Shown here: positions 1-8,383 of the stretch, one piece after another
How positions within the stretch are numbered: position 1 is the stretch's first letter
Layout: the number at the start of each line of letters is the position of its first letter
Source of the DNA: Sorangium cellulosum
Lineage (GTDB): Bacteria > Myxococcota_A > Polyangia > Polyangiales > Polyangiaceae
NCBI RefSeq assembly: GCF_002950945.1
Contig: NZ_CP012673.1
Location: 3,452,501-3,516,500 of the forward strand
Direction of reading: 5' to 3'
Length of the DNA stretch: 64,000 bases
Notes under the pieces: generated by a model
Seen by the model: the letters and a program-made list of their open reading frames with translations, nothing else
What the model was told of the DNA's origin: nothing
The model's database searches: none
Made by a program: the position numbers and the translations under genes

Positions 1-404
1 AGCGACCGCCCGTCGCTACGTCGCGGGACGAGCGCCTTCAAAGGCGCGCTCGAAACCTCCGGCCTCCATGGGCCTTATGCTCGGCGCGCCCGCCCCCACC
101 CGCCGGCGCTTGCCGTTGAACTGCGGGAGAGGCCGGGGAGCGCCGGATCCGTTCGATTGACGGTAGGCGTCGTGGGGGAGTGGTCGTCGCGGGGCACGGG
201 GGACGGGCCGTTGTCTGAGCCCGGATGACGTCGTGTCTCCGGAGTGCGGAGCACGGAGGGGACACGACGTTCAAGGCGAGTTCGGCCCGTCCCCCGTGCC
301 CCGCGACGACCACTCCCCCACGACGCCGGGCAGCTCGCGACGCCTTCCAAGCGACGGAGCAACTCAGTCCGCCGCCGACCTGGCAGGACAGGCGAGCCGG
401 TCGC
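1..404. other. Gene-free stretch with palindromic repeats
   Basis: No reading frame here looks like a gene: the ORFs are Arg/Pro-rich antisense-type translations. The stretch holds a short hairpin (GCGCCTT at 32-38 pairing with AAGGCGC at 41-47), a GC-rich segment near 86-112 that resembles part of the inverted repeat at 43278-43324, and the large inverted repeat at 166-327. It lies downstream of the minus-strand glycosyltransferase and could end its transcript. Confidence 0.6.
166..327. repeat. 45-bp perfect inverted repeat with nested stem
   Basis: Bases 166-210 are the exact reverse complement of 283-327 (45 of 45). The 72-base loop contains a second inverted repeat, 229-240 against 258-269 (one mismatch in 12). 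An 18-base core of the right arm, CGGCCCGTCCCCCGTGCC, recurs at 42970-42987 in another intergenic island. The whole is non-coding and could fold into a very stable cruciform or RNA hairpin. A role as terminator or as a dispersed repeat element is inference. Confidence 0.85.
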
Positions 405-2096
405 TCAAGGCTTCTTCGGGATGTTCACCGCCTCGGGACGGGCGCGGAAACCCGTCACAGGCCAGAACACCTTCTTGTCCTCGAAGACCCGACCCTCACG
501 GCGATAGCTCTGCTGGATCTCCTTCTTGAAGAAGTCGGTGTCCGTGATGATCGCGCCGAACCGCCTGTCCGCGATCGCCTTCGCGATGCTGGCGCGGAGA
601 TCGACGCCCGCAGGACCGCCGCCGATGCCGAGGATGTCCCCGATCGCCATCTCGTGCGCGTAGGGGCGCTTGCCGACGAGCGTCACGAGGTGACCATGGG
701 CGGGGAGGAAGATATCGCCCTCGTACTTGCGCATCCGGTCGAGCAGGTGGTTGCCTGCCTCCGCGTCCTTGGGCTTCGGGACGTAACGATCAGGGTCGTA
801 GGCCAGACAGGCAAACTGGACTGCGGCGACCGCGAGGAGGAACGCCTCGACCCGGAGCCGCCGCGGCGCGGCGAGGCGGGCCGCGGCCTCGATTCCCGCC
901 TGGAGGCCCAGGCCGAAGAGGATGGACAGGATCGCGAAGCCCGGCATGATGACGTTCGGCCAGCCGCCGGAGTGCAACCGACCGGCCCAGGACGCGCCAA
1001 GCATCCCGACCGCCGCGAACAGGTAGAAACGACGGCTCTCGTCGAAAGGCGGAGCGAACGCCGAACCCCCGTCCTGCGGAACGGAACCCTCGGCCGCACG
1101 CGCGGCAGGGAGCGCAAAGGCGACGCGGCCGACCGCCCAGTAGTAGAGCGCGAAGAGGCAGCTCACCGACAGCGGCGTCATCAGGTCGTAGCGCCAGAAG
1201 TCGGTCCACATCCGCGATACCCAGGGGTGCTGCCGCGGAAGCCAGAAGACGAAGTACCAGAACCAGCCGTCGTGGATCCAGTCGAGCAAGAGCACGCTGC
1301 CCACCATCATCACGGCACCCGCAGCGCTGAAGACGAGGCCGCGCCTCCAGTTGCTGAGGAGGACGTGCGCCGCGACAGGCAGGAAGATGACCGACGCGGA
1401 CTGCTTCGTGTGCAGCGCGAGCGTGAAGAGCGCCGCCGCGGCAACATGCGAGGCGAGCGATCGACGGAAACGCACCAGGTAAAGCGCGCCGAGGAGCAGG
1501 AGGACGAAGAGGGAGTCGACCCGCGCGATGTCGTAGAACCCGGCCGAGAGGTGGTACGTGCCCGCAAAGACGCCCGCCGCCAGGAAGGCGGCGAGCTTGC
1601 CGCCCGTCTCGCGATGGACGAAACGAGCGACGAACGCAATCACGCCGAGCGAGGCGAGGAACGAGACGAGCCGCGCCGAGAAGAAGCTCAGGCCGAGGAC
1701 CTTCGAGAACGCAGCGGCAACATAGAAGTAGAACGGCGAGTAGATGAATGGGACGAACTCGACCGTCGGCTTCACATAGAGCTTCTGCCCCTCTAGCGCG
1801 CGGCGCACCTCGTCGAGCATGCCGCCCTCCATCCACTCGATCTCGAACGGGTAACGGAGGTGCACGATCCCGAGCACGACGTAGGTGACGACCGCCGCCA
1901 CCGCGGCGAGCGCGATGACCACCCGCAGCGACATCACGCCGAACCCCGGGAGACGGTCGAGCCACGGCACCACCCGCGCGCGGAGCGCCGCGGCGCGGGC
2001 ACCCCACAGGGACTGCGTCAAGCGAGCGGGCGTCGCCGCGCCACGAGGCTCTTCAGGCGCGGGCTCGGGTGCTTCATCGAGGAGGTTCTGCGTCAT
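405..2096 (-). CDS. GT39/PMT-like membrane glycosyltransferase
   Basis: A protein of about 563 residues with a short cytoplasmic N-terminus (about 50 residues) and then 9-11 hydrophobic segments. The first large loop after the first membrane segment carries acidic residues (IEWMEGGMLDE), the position where GT39/ArnT-type enzymes have their catalytic Asp/Glu. The C-terminal 130 residues are a soluble, probably periplasmic domain. Enzymes of this fold move sugars from polyprenyl-phosphate donors to lipids or proteins at the outer face of the inner membrane; the substrate cannot be told here. An upstream GTG at 2117 is an alternative start, and neither start has a clear ribosome-binding site. 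It stands alone, divergent from the DUF1206 gene. Confidence 0.75.
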   Translation of the reverse strand: MTQNLLDEAPEPAPEEPRGAATPARLTQSLWGARAAALRARVVPWLDRLPGFGVMSLRVVIALAAVAAVVTYVVLGIVHLRYPFEIEWMEGGMLDEVRRALEGQKLYVKPTVEFVPFIYSPFYFYVAAAFSKVLGLSFFSARLVSFLASLGVIAFVARFVHRETGGKLAAFLAAGVFAGTYHLSAGFYDIARVDSLFVLLLLGALYLVRFRRSLASHVAAAALFTLALHTKQSASVIFLPVAAHVLLSNWRRGLVFSAAGAVMMVGSVLLLDWIHDGWFWYFVFWLPRQHPWVSRMWTDFWRYDLMTPLSVSCLFALYYWAVGRVAFALPAARAAEGSVPQDGGSAFAPPFDESRRFYLFAAVGMLGASWAGRLHSGGWPNVIMPGFAILSILFGLGLQAGIEAAARLAAPRRLRVEAFLLAVAAVQFACLAYDPDRYVPKPKDAEAGNHLLDRMRKYEGDIFLPAHGHLVTLVGKRPYAHEMAIGDILGIGGGPAGVDLRASIAKAIADRRFGAIITDTDFFKKEIQQSYRREGRVFEDKKVFWPVTGFRARPEAVNIPKKP

Positions 2097-2117
2097 CGAG
2101 GTGCGGGAAGCTGGCAC

Positions 2118-2623
2118 AAACAGCAGAGGGAAGGGAAGGGTGACACCGCCGCGGTCATCGTGCTCACCGAGCAGATGCTCGCACCGGAAGCTGGAATGTG
2201 TGCGCCAGCAAACCCCACCGGCAAGGGTATGTCAATGCCCTACCAGGGCGCGACGACAGCGGGCCATGTATCGCAGCGCGAGCGACGCAGGCGCGTTTGC
2301 TGGCGGGCATGGCGACCTTTTCGCCACGACAGCGGGCCATCATCGCAGACTCCATGACGCCGGCGTGTTTGCTGGCGGGCAGGGCGGCTTCCGACTCGCG
2401 TCCTCGGCGTTCCCGCCCGTTTGCCCGGCAGCGGAGAAACCCGGCAGGTGAGGCGCTCTGGGGCCGCGGCGTGGCAGCGCGCCCCACTGCCCACGGGGAG
2501 CACGTCACGATGCGCGCGGCTCGCCCGCGCCGTCTCCGCCGTCACCCGCAGAACCGCGCGCTGCGCCGTGTTCGCCCGGTGGCATGCACACTGCACAAGA
2601 CGACAGGGAGGAGAACCGAACTC
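2118..2623. other. Divergent intergenic region with 72-73 bp direct repeat
   Basis: This 506-base gap separates divergently transcribed genes. It contains two imperfect direct copies of a segment of about 55 bases (2254-2309 and 2327-2381, offset 72-73). Each opens with CGACAGCGGGCCAT and closes with TTTGCTGGCGGGCA. A partial inverted copy (GCCAGCAAAC) lies at 2204-2213. No convincing gene is present; translations through it are low-quality N-terminal extensions of the DUF1206 frame. Confidence 0.6.
2254..2381. repeat. Two-copy direct repeat, about 55 bp each
   Basis: Copies at 2254-2309 and 2327-2381 share 14-base identical ends with a variable middle. They lie between the glycosyltransferase and the DUF1206 gene, so they could be operators or debris of a duplication; the sequence does not decide. 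Confidence 0.6.
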
Positions 2624-3460
2624 ATGGAAATTCCGGTGTCGCGACATATGTTTACCCAGCCTGAAAATAACGGCTGGGTGCGTACCCTGGCCCGGGTCGG
2701 GTTCGCGGCGAAGGGCCTGGTCTATGTGCTGATCGGGGCGCTCTCGCTCCAGACCGCGATCCGCGGCAGCGGGGAGACCGCCGGCGGGCGCGAGGCGGTC
2801 GGGGTGATCGGCGATCAGCCTTTCGGACAGGTGCTGTTGTTCGTCGTGGGGATCGGGCTCCTGGGATATGCCCTGTGGCGAGAGGTGCTCGCCATCAAGG
2901 ATCCAGGCCACGTCGGCCGCGACGCGAAGGGCACGGCCGAGCGCGTGGGCTGGGCGATCAGCGGGGTCGTCTCGGCCGGTCTCGCGCTCACCGCCTTCCA
3001 GCTCGCGCTCGGACACGACAGCGGCCGGGGCGGCGGCACAGCAACCTGGGTCGGCACGCTGATGGAGCAGCCGTTCGGGGGCGTCCTGGTCGGCCTCGCG
3101 GGGGTGGCGGTGATCGGCGTCGCCGTCGCGCAGATCCGCAAGTCGATGAAGTGCCGCTTCGCGCGGGACCTCGACACGGCGCGCATGAGCCCCACCGAGC
3201 GCACCTGGGTGTTCCGCATGGCCCGGGGCGGGCTCATCTCGCGCGGCGTCGTCTTCGGCATCATCGGCTCGGCGCTGATCAAGGCCGCGATCGCCCACGA
3301 TCCCGGGCAGTCGAAGGACCTCAACGACGCCCTCGCCACGGTCGCCGCCTCGCCCTTCGGCACGGTGCTGCTCGTGCTCGTCGCCGCCGGCCTCTGCGCT
3401 TACGGCGTGTACATGTTCTTCTGCACCAGGTACTCGAAGCTGAGCCACCCCGCGGCGTAA
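2624..3460 (+). CDS. DUF1206 family six-helix membrane protein
   Basis: The protein has 278 residues and six predicted membrane helices arranged as three repeats of two (about 24-44 and 67-87; 107-129 and 152-172; 200-222 and 245-266). Each repeat has the same motif before its second helix (QPFGQVLL, QPFGGVLV, SPFGTVLL). This internal triplication and length are those of DUF1206, a family of unknown function common in actinobacteria, cyanobacteria and myxobacteria. The start is the ATG preceded by AGGGAGGAG about nine bases upstream. An in-frame extension to 2198 exists but is not protein-like. Confidence 0.85.
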   Translation: MEIPVSRHMFTQPENNGWVRTLARVGFAAKGLVYVLIGALSLQTAIRGSGETAGGREAVGVIGDQPFGQVLLFVVGIGLLGYALWREVLAIKDPGHVGRDAKGTAERVGWAISGVVSAGLALTAFQLALGHDSGRGGGTATWVGTLMEQPFGGVLVGLAGVAVIGVAVAQIRKSMKCRFARDLDTARMSPTERTWVFRMARGGLISRGVVFGIIGSALIKAAIAHDPGQSKDLNDALATVAASPFGTVLLVLVAAGLCAYGVYMFFCTRYSKLSHPAA

Positions 3461-3698
3461 CGCGGCGGGCACTCCCGACGTCGCGCGGCGAGCGCCCCAC
3501 CCCGGCCGGAGAGCCGGCGCGGGCGCCCGCCGCCCACCACCTCACGTCACACGTCACGGAAGCAGGGGAGCTGCGCGCCGCGCGCGCAGCGCTGCGACGC
3601 CGGCCCGGCAGGGACGCCGCCGGGCCCGGCTCTTCACGCGATCCGACGCCTCTGGTACGTTGCGCCTGACCGCGGCGCCTGCCGCACTGGAGCGCAAG

Positions 3699-4073
3699 TT
3701 GAACTGCCCGAAATGCACGGCCACGATGCAGATCGTCACCTTCGGCGGGGTCGACGTCGACCGATGCACCCGTTGCGGTGGCATCTGGTTCGACAGCCGC
3801 GAGAAAGAGATGCTCAAGGCCGTCGAGGGATCCCAGCAGATCGACACCGGCGATCCCTCCGTGGGGCGGCGGAACAACGAGATCCGGCGGGTGCCGTGCC
3901 CCCGCTGCACGACGCCGATGGTGCGCATGGTCGACCCGCAGCAACCGCATATCTGGTACGAGTCATGCAGCGTGTGCGGCGGCGTCTACCTCGATGCCGG
4001 CGAGTTCCGCGACTACAAGGAGCACACGATAGGCGACTTCTTCCGCGGCCTGTTCGCGCGGCCGCGCAGCTGA
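3699..4073 (+). CDS. Small protein with two TFIIB-type zinc ribbons
   Basis: A 124-residue protein with two copies of a zinc-ribbon: CPKC at 3-6 with CTRCGG at 23-28, and CPRC at 67-70 with CSVCGG at 90-95. Each second half is followed by the family-typical aromatic/acidic stretch (IWFDSRE, VYLDAGE). This matches the zf-TFIIB (PF13453) family of small proteins of unknown role. The start is a TTG with GGAG seven bases upstream, which places the first CxxC at the very N-terminus as in relatives; a TTG at 3660 is less likely. It is alone, and convergent with the amidotransferase operon only 13 bases away. Confidence 0.8.
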   Translation: MNCPKCTATMQIVTFGGVDVDRCTRCGGIWFDSREKEMLKAVEGSQQIDTGDPSVGRRNNEIRRVPCPRCTTPMVRMVDPQQPHIWYESCSVCGGVYLDAGEFRDYKEHTIGDFFRGLFARPRS

Positions 4074-4086
4074 GCGCCCGCGCCGC

Positions 4087-4902
4087 TCAGCCGTGCGAGG
4101 CCGGCCCGGGGGCCTCCTCCGGGAACGACGCCAGGAGCTCGCCCGCGCGGAAGACCCACAACGTGCCCGGCGTCGCCTTGCTCCAGAGCTCGTCGCGCGT
4201 GAGCGGCTCGGTCGCGACGACGGCCATGCGCGCGTCCGGGCCCAGGCCGTGGACGTCGTTGAAGTTCACCTTGACGTCCGCGTCCACGAGCGTGGCCTCC
4301 CCGAACGGGGCGTGGCGGACGATGCACGACAGGTGGTCGCCGCAGCGCGCGAACAGGTGCTCGCCGTCCGCGAACAGGAAGTTGAAGACGCCGTCGCTGC
4401 CGAGCTCGTTCCCGAGCTCGAACAGCGTGCGACCGAGCTCGTGGGCGTCAGTCGGGTACTGCGACCCGTAGGCGGCCCGCAGCTCCTCGAGGATCACGCA
4501 GAAGGCATGTTCGCTGTCGGTGTCGCCGATGGGCGTCTCGAAGCGGAGCTTCCGGTCCCTGACGTTGGGCAGGGTGCCGTTGTGCGCGAACACGATGTGC
4601 CGCCGGTGCAGCACCCGCATGAAAGGGTGGGTGTTCTTCAGGGCCGCTCCGCCGCGCGTCATCTTGCGGACATGCGCGATGGCGAGCGCCGTGTGGATCG
4701 GGTTCTCCCGGATGAACCGCGCGAGGGGGCTCGAGTACGCGGGGTGAGGCTCGAGGAACGTCCGCGCGAACAGCCCGTCGTACATCGAGACCCCCCAGCC
4801 GTCCGCGTGCGGCCCAGTCTGCCCGCCGCGGAGCGCGAGCCCCGTGAACGAGAACACGATGTCCGTCGGCACGTTCGAGACCATGCCAAGCAGCTCACAC
4901 AT
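4087..4902 (-). CDS. Class II glutamine amidotransferase
   Basis: A 271-residue protein starting MCELLGM. After Met removal Cys2 is the N-terminal nucleophile of the Ntn-hydrolase glutamine amidotransferase fold. Family features follow: the HADGWGVS segment, the conserved Arg-containing RENPIHTALAIAHVRK region, and FAHNGTLPN with the oxyanion Asn-Gly. It should release ammonia from glutamine (COG0121 type). It is the last gene of a three-gene operon; its start overlaps the ATP-grasp stop by eight bases, so translation is probably coupled. Ammonia transfer to the product of the two upstream ligases is an inference from this context. Confidence 0.88.
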   Translation of the reverse strand: MCELLGMVSNVPTDIVFSFTGLALRGGQTGPHADGWGVSMYDGLFARTFLEPHPAYSSPLARFIRENPIHTALAIAHVRKMTRGGAALKNTHPFMRVLHRRHIVFAHNGTLPNVRDRKLRFETPIGDTDSEHAFCVILEELRAAYGSQYPTDAHELGRTLFELGNELGSDGVFNFLFADGEHLFARCGDHLSCIVRHAPFGEATLVDADVKVNFNDVHGLGPDARMAVVATEPLTRDELWSKATPGTLWVFRAGELLASFPEEAPGPASHG

Positions 4903-6286
4903 GCCGCCTATCCTCGCGCGGCGCGAGCGCGTCGTCCACAACCATGAGCCCCGTGACCCCGCCGCCCGCGGACACGTTGCTCACCGCCGACGCCGAGAGC
5001 CGCACCATCGCGCCTTCCATGCGGCCGGCGAACACGAAGGGGCAGAGGTCGAAGTAGACCTCGTCCTCCACGATACCCCCGCGAAACGTCGGCGCGCGCA
5101 GCGTGCGCGAGCGGCTGCGCTCCTGCGCGATCATCAGCTGGTCGCGGTCCGCCCCCGCGCGGCGGACGGCCTCGCGCCACACGTCCGGGGGCGTCTGCCA
5201 GCCGAGCAGCACGCCCTTGCCGCCGTAGTCGTCGTTCGGCTTGAGCACGAAGCTCTCCTGCTCGCCCTGGAGGAGCTCGAGCAGATCCGCCTCGCGGCCC
5301 CGCCACGCGACGCGGCCCGGCTTCACCCGGCGCGTCCAGGGGATGTGAGCCGCGATCGCCGCCCGCTGCTCGGGCGAGAAGAGGTCCGAGAACTCCGGGG
5401 CGCTGAGGACCGCGAATGACGCCTTCTTGTTGAGCGGCTTGATCCGGAAGGAGTTCGCCACACACGCCGCGCGGTCCCGGTACGCGCGGAGCAGCGGGTG
5501 ATCCAGCCCGCACCGCGAGAGGAGCTCCTGCGTGATCACGCGCCGGTAGACGAGGTCGATTTTCTCCCCGCGCGCGCAGAGCCGGCCGCCCTCGAGCGCG
5601 AGCTCGGCCGGATCGAGGATCAACGTCCGGTGCCCCTCGGCGGCGAACAGGTCCGCGAGCACGTTGAACTCGGCCCGCGTGTCGACGGTGGCCCAGTCGA
5701 CGATGGCGATGGTCGGCCGGGGCTCGCGCCCGCCCCACCCGGCGTACGCCTCGCGCAGGGCGCGCAGCAGCCCAAGGTGCGGCGCCGGCGTGCGCACGCC
5801 GGGCCGGCCCCGGACGCGCGCCACGTGGGGGAGCGCCATCAAGGTCTGCTCGATGAGCAGCTGGTCGGTGATGCCGGCGGGGGAGTCGGCGTTGAGCTCG
5901 ATGAAGTGAAAGCCGCCCTCGGTCACCAGCATGTCGAGGCGCCCGACCGTGAGGAACGGCCCGTCGCCCGGATCCATCGCCGCGACGGCGAGCTCCTCGC
6001 GGGACAGGCCGAGTTCGTCGGCCATCGCGGGATCGGCGAGCGCCCGCCGGGCGATGCGCTCGACGGCGGCCGTGATCAGCTCGGCGGCGCGCGCGACCGC
6101 GGCGTAGTCCCGCTCGGAGATGAGGTAAGGCCGCAGGTGGCGGCAGAGCGCGCGGGCGCCGTGCACGAGGCCGAGCTTCGTCTGCGCCTCGATGAACGAG
6201 GCGAACCGCGCCTCGTCCATCGCCCCCGGCGCGGAGAGCCCGGCGTCGAGCTGCTCCGCGACGGCCTGTGTCGCGTCGTGGTCCAT
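4895..6286 (-). CDS. ATP-grasp amide ligase (glutathionylspermidine synthase/circularly permuted type)
   Basis: A 463-residue protein. The nucleotide-binding element FVLKPNDDYGGKGVLLGW lies at about 346-363, and the C-terminal metal/substrate part (RLSASAVSNVSAGGG) at about 429-443. The NSFRIKPLNKKASFAVLS segment at about 278-295 is typical of ligases grouped with glutathionylspermidine synthase and circularly permuted ATP-grasp proteins. It should activate a carboxylate by acyl-phosphate formation and join it to an amine. The ATG at 6286 is preceded by GAGGAG at a good distance. It lies 20 bases after the GCS2-type gene and overlaps the amidotransferase. Confidence 0.8.
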   Translation of the reverse strand: MDHDATQAVAEQLDAGLSAPGAMDEARFASFIEAQTKLGLVHGARALCRHLRPYLISERDYAAVARAAELITAAVERIARRALADPAMADELGLSREELAVAAMDPGDGPFLTVGRLDMLVTEGGFHFIELNADSPAGITDQLLIEQTLMALPHVARVRGRPGVRTPAPHLGLLRALREAYAGWGGREPRPTIAIVDWATVDTRAEFNVLADLFAAEGHRTLILDPAELALEGGRLCARGEKIDLVYRRVITQELLSRCGLDHPLLRAYRDRAACVANSFRIKPLNKKASFAVLSAPEFSDLFSPEQRAAIAAHIPWTRRVKPGRVAWRGREADLLELLQGEQESFVLKPNDDYGGKGVLLGWQTPPDVWREAVRRAGADRDQLMIAQERSRSRTLRAPTFRGGIVEDEVYFDLCPFVFAGRMEGAMVRLSASAVSNVSAGGGVTGLMVVDDALAPREDRRHV

Positions 6287-6306
6287 GGATCTCCTCACGA
6301 TGTGTG

Positions 6307-7800
6307 TCACCCCGGGATCGCCCAGGCGTGCAGCGGCTTGCCGGAGTCGATCTCCGCGAGGTACTGCTCCACCATCGCCCGGAGCGCCTCTTCCCGCGAC
6401 GGCTTGCGGGCCTCCAGCGCGTCCAGCGCGCGCAGCTGCCACACGGCCCCGGTGACGCCCTTGGCCACGCGCGCCTCGAAGATCTGAAGGAAATGGCGGG
6501 CCTCCCGCGCGTCCACGCCCGCGGTCAGCAGCGCCTCCTCGACCCGCGGGAGCAGGGAGAGGAGGAGATCGCGCGCGCGGACGCCCTTCGGCGCGGCGCC
6601 CGGCTCGGACGGCCAGACCAGCTCGGCGTCGAGCCCGTGCTGCGCGGCATGGTAGAAATTCCGCGCGGCGAGCGCGAAGGGGAACGACGGCAAGAGCTCG
6701 GCCACGGTCGGCGCGAGCGCGAGGATGCCGCCGAGCAGGACGCTCGCGTTCGCGAGCATGTCGTCGAGCGTGGGGCCGGACGGGAGGGCGCGGAGCTCGA
6801 TCCGCAGGTGGCCGCCGCCGGCCGGATCGTACACCGGTCGATTCCACTTCCAGACCGTGCCGTGGTGCAGGCGGAGCTCGTGGAGCTGGGGCACGCCGCC
6901 CGCGGTCGCGCACGCGATCGCGTCCTCGTCGCTGCACACGGGGAGGATGGGCTCGTGCAGCGCGACGCTCTCCCGGAAGAGCTCCGCCGCGCCGTCGCGC
7001 ACCCAGCCCGTCCCGAAGCCGATGCGGGCCGGCCTCTTCCAGTCCGTCTCGGGATCCGGCGGCCGGTCGTCGCCGGCCTGCTTGAAGAGCGCCACCCGCG
7101 TCTCGTGCCACAGCCGGTGCCCGAGGAAGGTGGGCGAGTTGCCGGAGGCCGCGAGCACCGGCGCGGTCATCATCATGGCCGCGTTGAACACCCGCGCGAA
7201 GGAGTCCGGATCCGCGCGGAGGTGGACCTGAAAGGCGGTGTTCGCCGCCTCCATCGCGGGATCGTCCGACATCAGCTCGAGCGGCTCCTGCCCGTCGATC
7301 CGGATGTGGAACGGCGCCTTGCGCAGCCGGCAGAGCCCCGCGGCGAGCGCGCGGTACCGGGGCAGGTTCGTGATCGTCGCCGGGTGGAAGTCCTGCCGGC
7401 GGAAGGTCGGCAGGATGCTGACCGGGACCACGCGCGCGCCCCGCGCCGCGGCGCGCTGCCGGATCTCCTCGACGGTCGCGCGCATCTGCTCGCGCAGCAC
7501 CGAGAACGGCCGGCCCGCGAGCGCCACCGCCTGGGTGCTCAGCTCGATGTCGAACGCGCCCATCTCCGGCGTGATCATCGGGCTCCCCGCCGCGCGGGCG
7601 ATCTCCGGCCCGAGCGGCACGGGCCGCGCCTCGCGGTCGACGAGGAACATCTCGAGCTCCGTGCCGATCGTCGCCTCGCCGAGGCCGAACCCCGGTCGGC
7701 TCAGCACCATCTCGAGCGCCGTGAGGTTCTGCTGGAGGCGCCTCTTGAACAGGGGGTAATCCGCCGTCCTGAAATGATCCTGCTGAATCTCGATGCCCAA
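6307..7800 (-). CDS. GCS2-family carboxylate-amine ligase (glutamate-cysteine ligase-like)
   Basis: A 497-residue protein of the glutamine-synthetase-fold GCS2/YbdK group. The glycine and Glu-rich start of the fold (GEATIGTELEMFLVD) sits at about 41-55, and the substrate-binding loops AFQVHL and SGNSPTFLGH near 190-225. These enzymes use ATP to join glutamate or another acid to an amine. It leads the operon, with GGAGG ten bases before its ATG. Together with an ATP-grasp ligase and a class II amidotransferase it resembles amidoligase operons described from comparative genomics; the product here is unknown. It is divergent from the haem-motif lipoprotein across 583 gene-free bases. Confidence 0.85.
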   Translation of the reverse strand: MGIEIQQDHFRTADYPLFKRRLQQNLTALEMVLSRPGFGLGEATIGTELEMFLVDREARPVPLGPEIARAAGSPMITPEMGAFDIELSTQAVALAGRPFSVLREQMRATVEEIRQRAAARGARVVPVSILPTFRRQDFHPATITNLPRYRALAAGLCRLRKAPFHIRIDGQEPLELMSDDPAMEAANTAFQVHLRADPDSFARVFNAAMMMTAPVLAASGNSPTFLGHRLWHETRVALFKQAGDDRPPDPETDWKRPARIGFGTGWVRDGAAELFRESVALHEPILPVCSDEDAIACATAGGVPQLHELRLHHGTVWKWNRPVYDPAGGGHLRIELRALPSGPTLDDMLANASVLLGGILALAPTVAELLPSFPFALAARNFYHAAQHGLDAELVWPSEPGAAPKGVRARDLLLSLLPRVEEALLTAGVDAREARHFLQIFEARVAKGVTGAVWQLRALDALEARKPSREEALRAMVEQYLAEIDSGKPLHAWAIPG

Positions 7801-8383
7801 GGGACCTCCGCTGCGATCTCGGCGACCGCCGAGCCGCCTTTCTCAGCGGCTCCAGCGACCGGCTGGATGCCTCCGCGCCGCCAGGATCGCGACCTGCTCG
7901 CTGCGTCCGCGCAATGCAAACAGAAGGCCAGCACCGGCGTGCTCGGGGCGAAACGTGCTGGACTCGGAGACGGCGTTATCCGGCCGTGTCCGCCGCCCTG
8001 CTGCGCCCATCGCGCGGTGGGGCATGCCTGCGGCGTGTGGCAAAACGCCCCGAGGGCTCGCGCTCGCCCGCGCGACGGCCGTTTCGTTCAACGACCGTTG
8101 CCGGCCGCGTGCTCGGGCCTGATCGGCGTGGGACCCGGTGTGCGACCAGGGCGTATACAGAAGGGCGGCATTCGACGCCGCCGAGCCGCCGCGCAGCCAT
8201 GGGACGTGCCCGGAGGGTATAACGCGGTGAGGGCGCGGCGCGGTGAAGCGCAGTGGGGTGAAGGCGCAGCGCGACGGCGAGCGGCGCGCTTGACCCCTGC
8301 TGTGGCACGAATAGCATCGAGGGCGAGGGGGCTCGCTCTTCCCCTCTCGCTTGCATACCTGGATTCGGATCAAAGGAGGGGTC
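7801..8383. other. Divergent gene-free region
   Basis: It separates the amidoligase operon (minus) from the lipoprotein gene (plus). I see no protein-like frame. It holds the ribosome-binding site of the GCS2 gene next to 7801 and, at its right end, a candidate promoter (8290-8317) and ribosome-binding site for the lipoprotein. Confidence 0.55.
8290..8317 (+). promoter_or_regulatory. Candidate sigma-70-type promoter
   Basis: TTGACC (8290-8295), a 16-base spacer and TAGCAT (8312-8317) match 5 of 6 and 4 of 6 of the vegetative consensus. It lies about 65 bases before the ATG at 8384. This is a visual match only. Confidence 0.4.
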
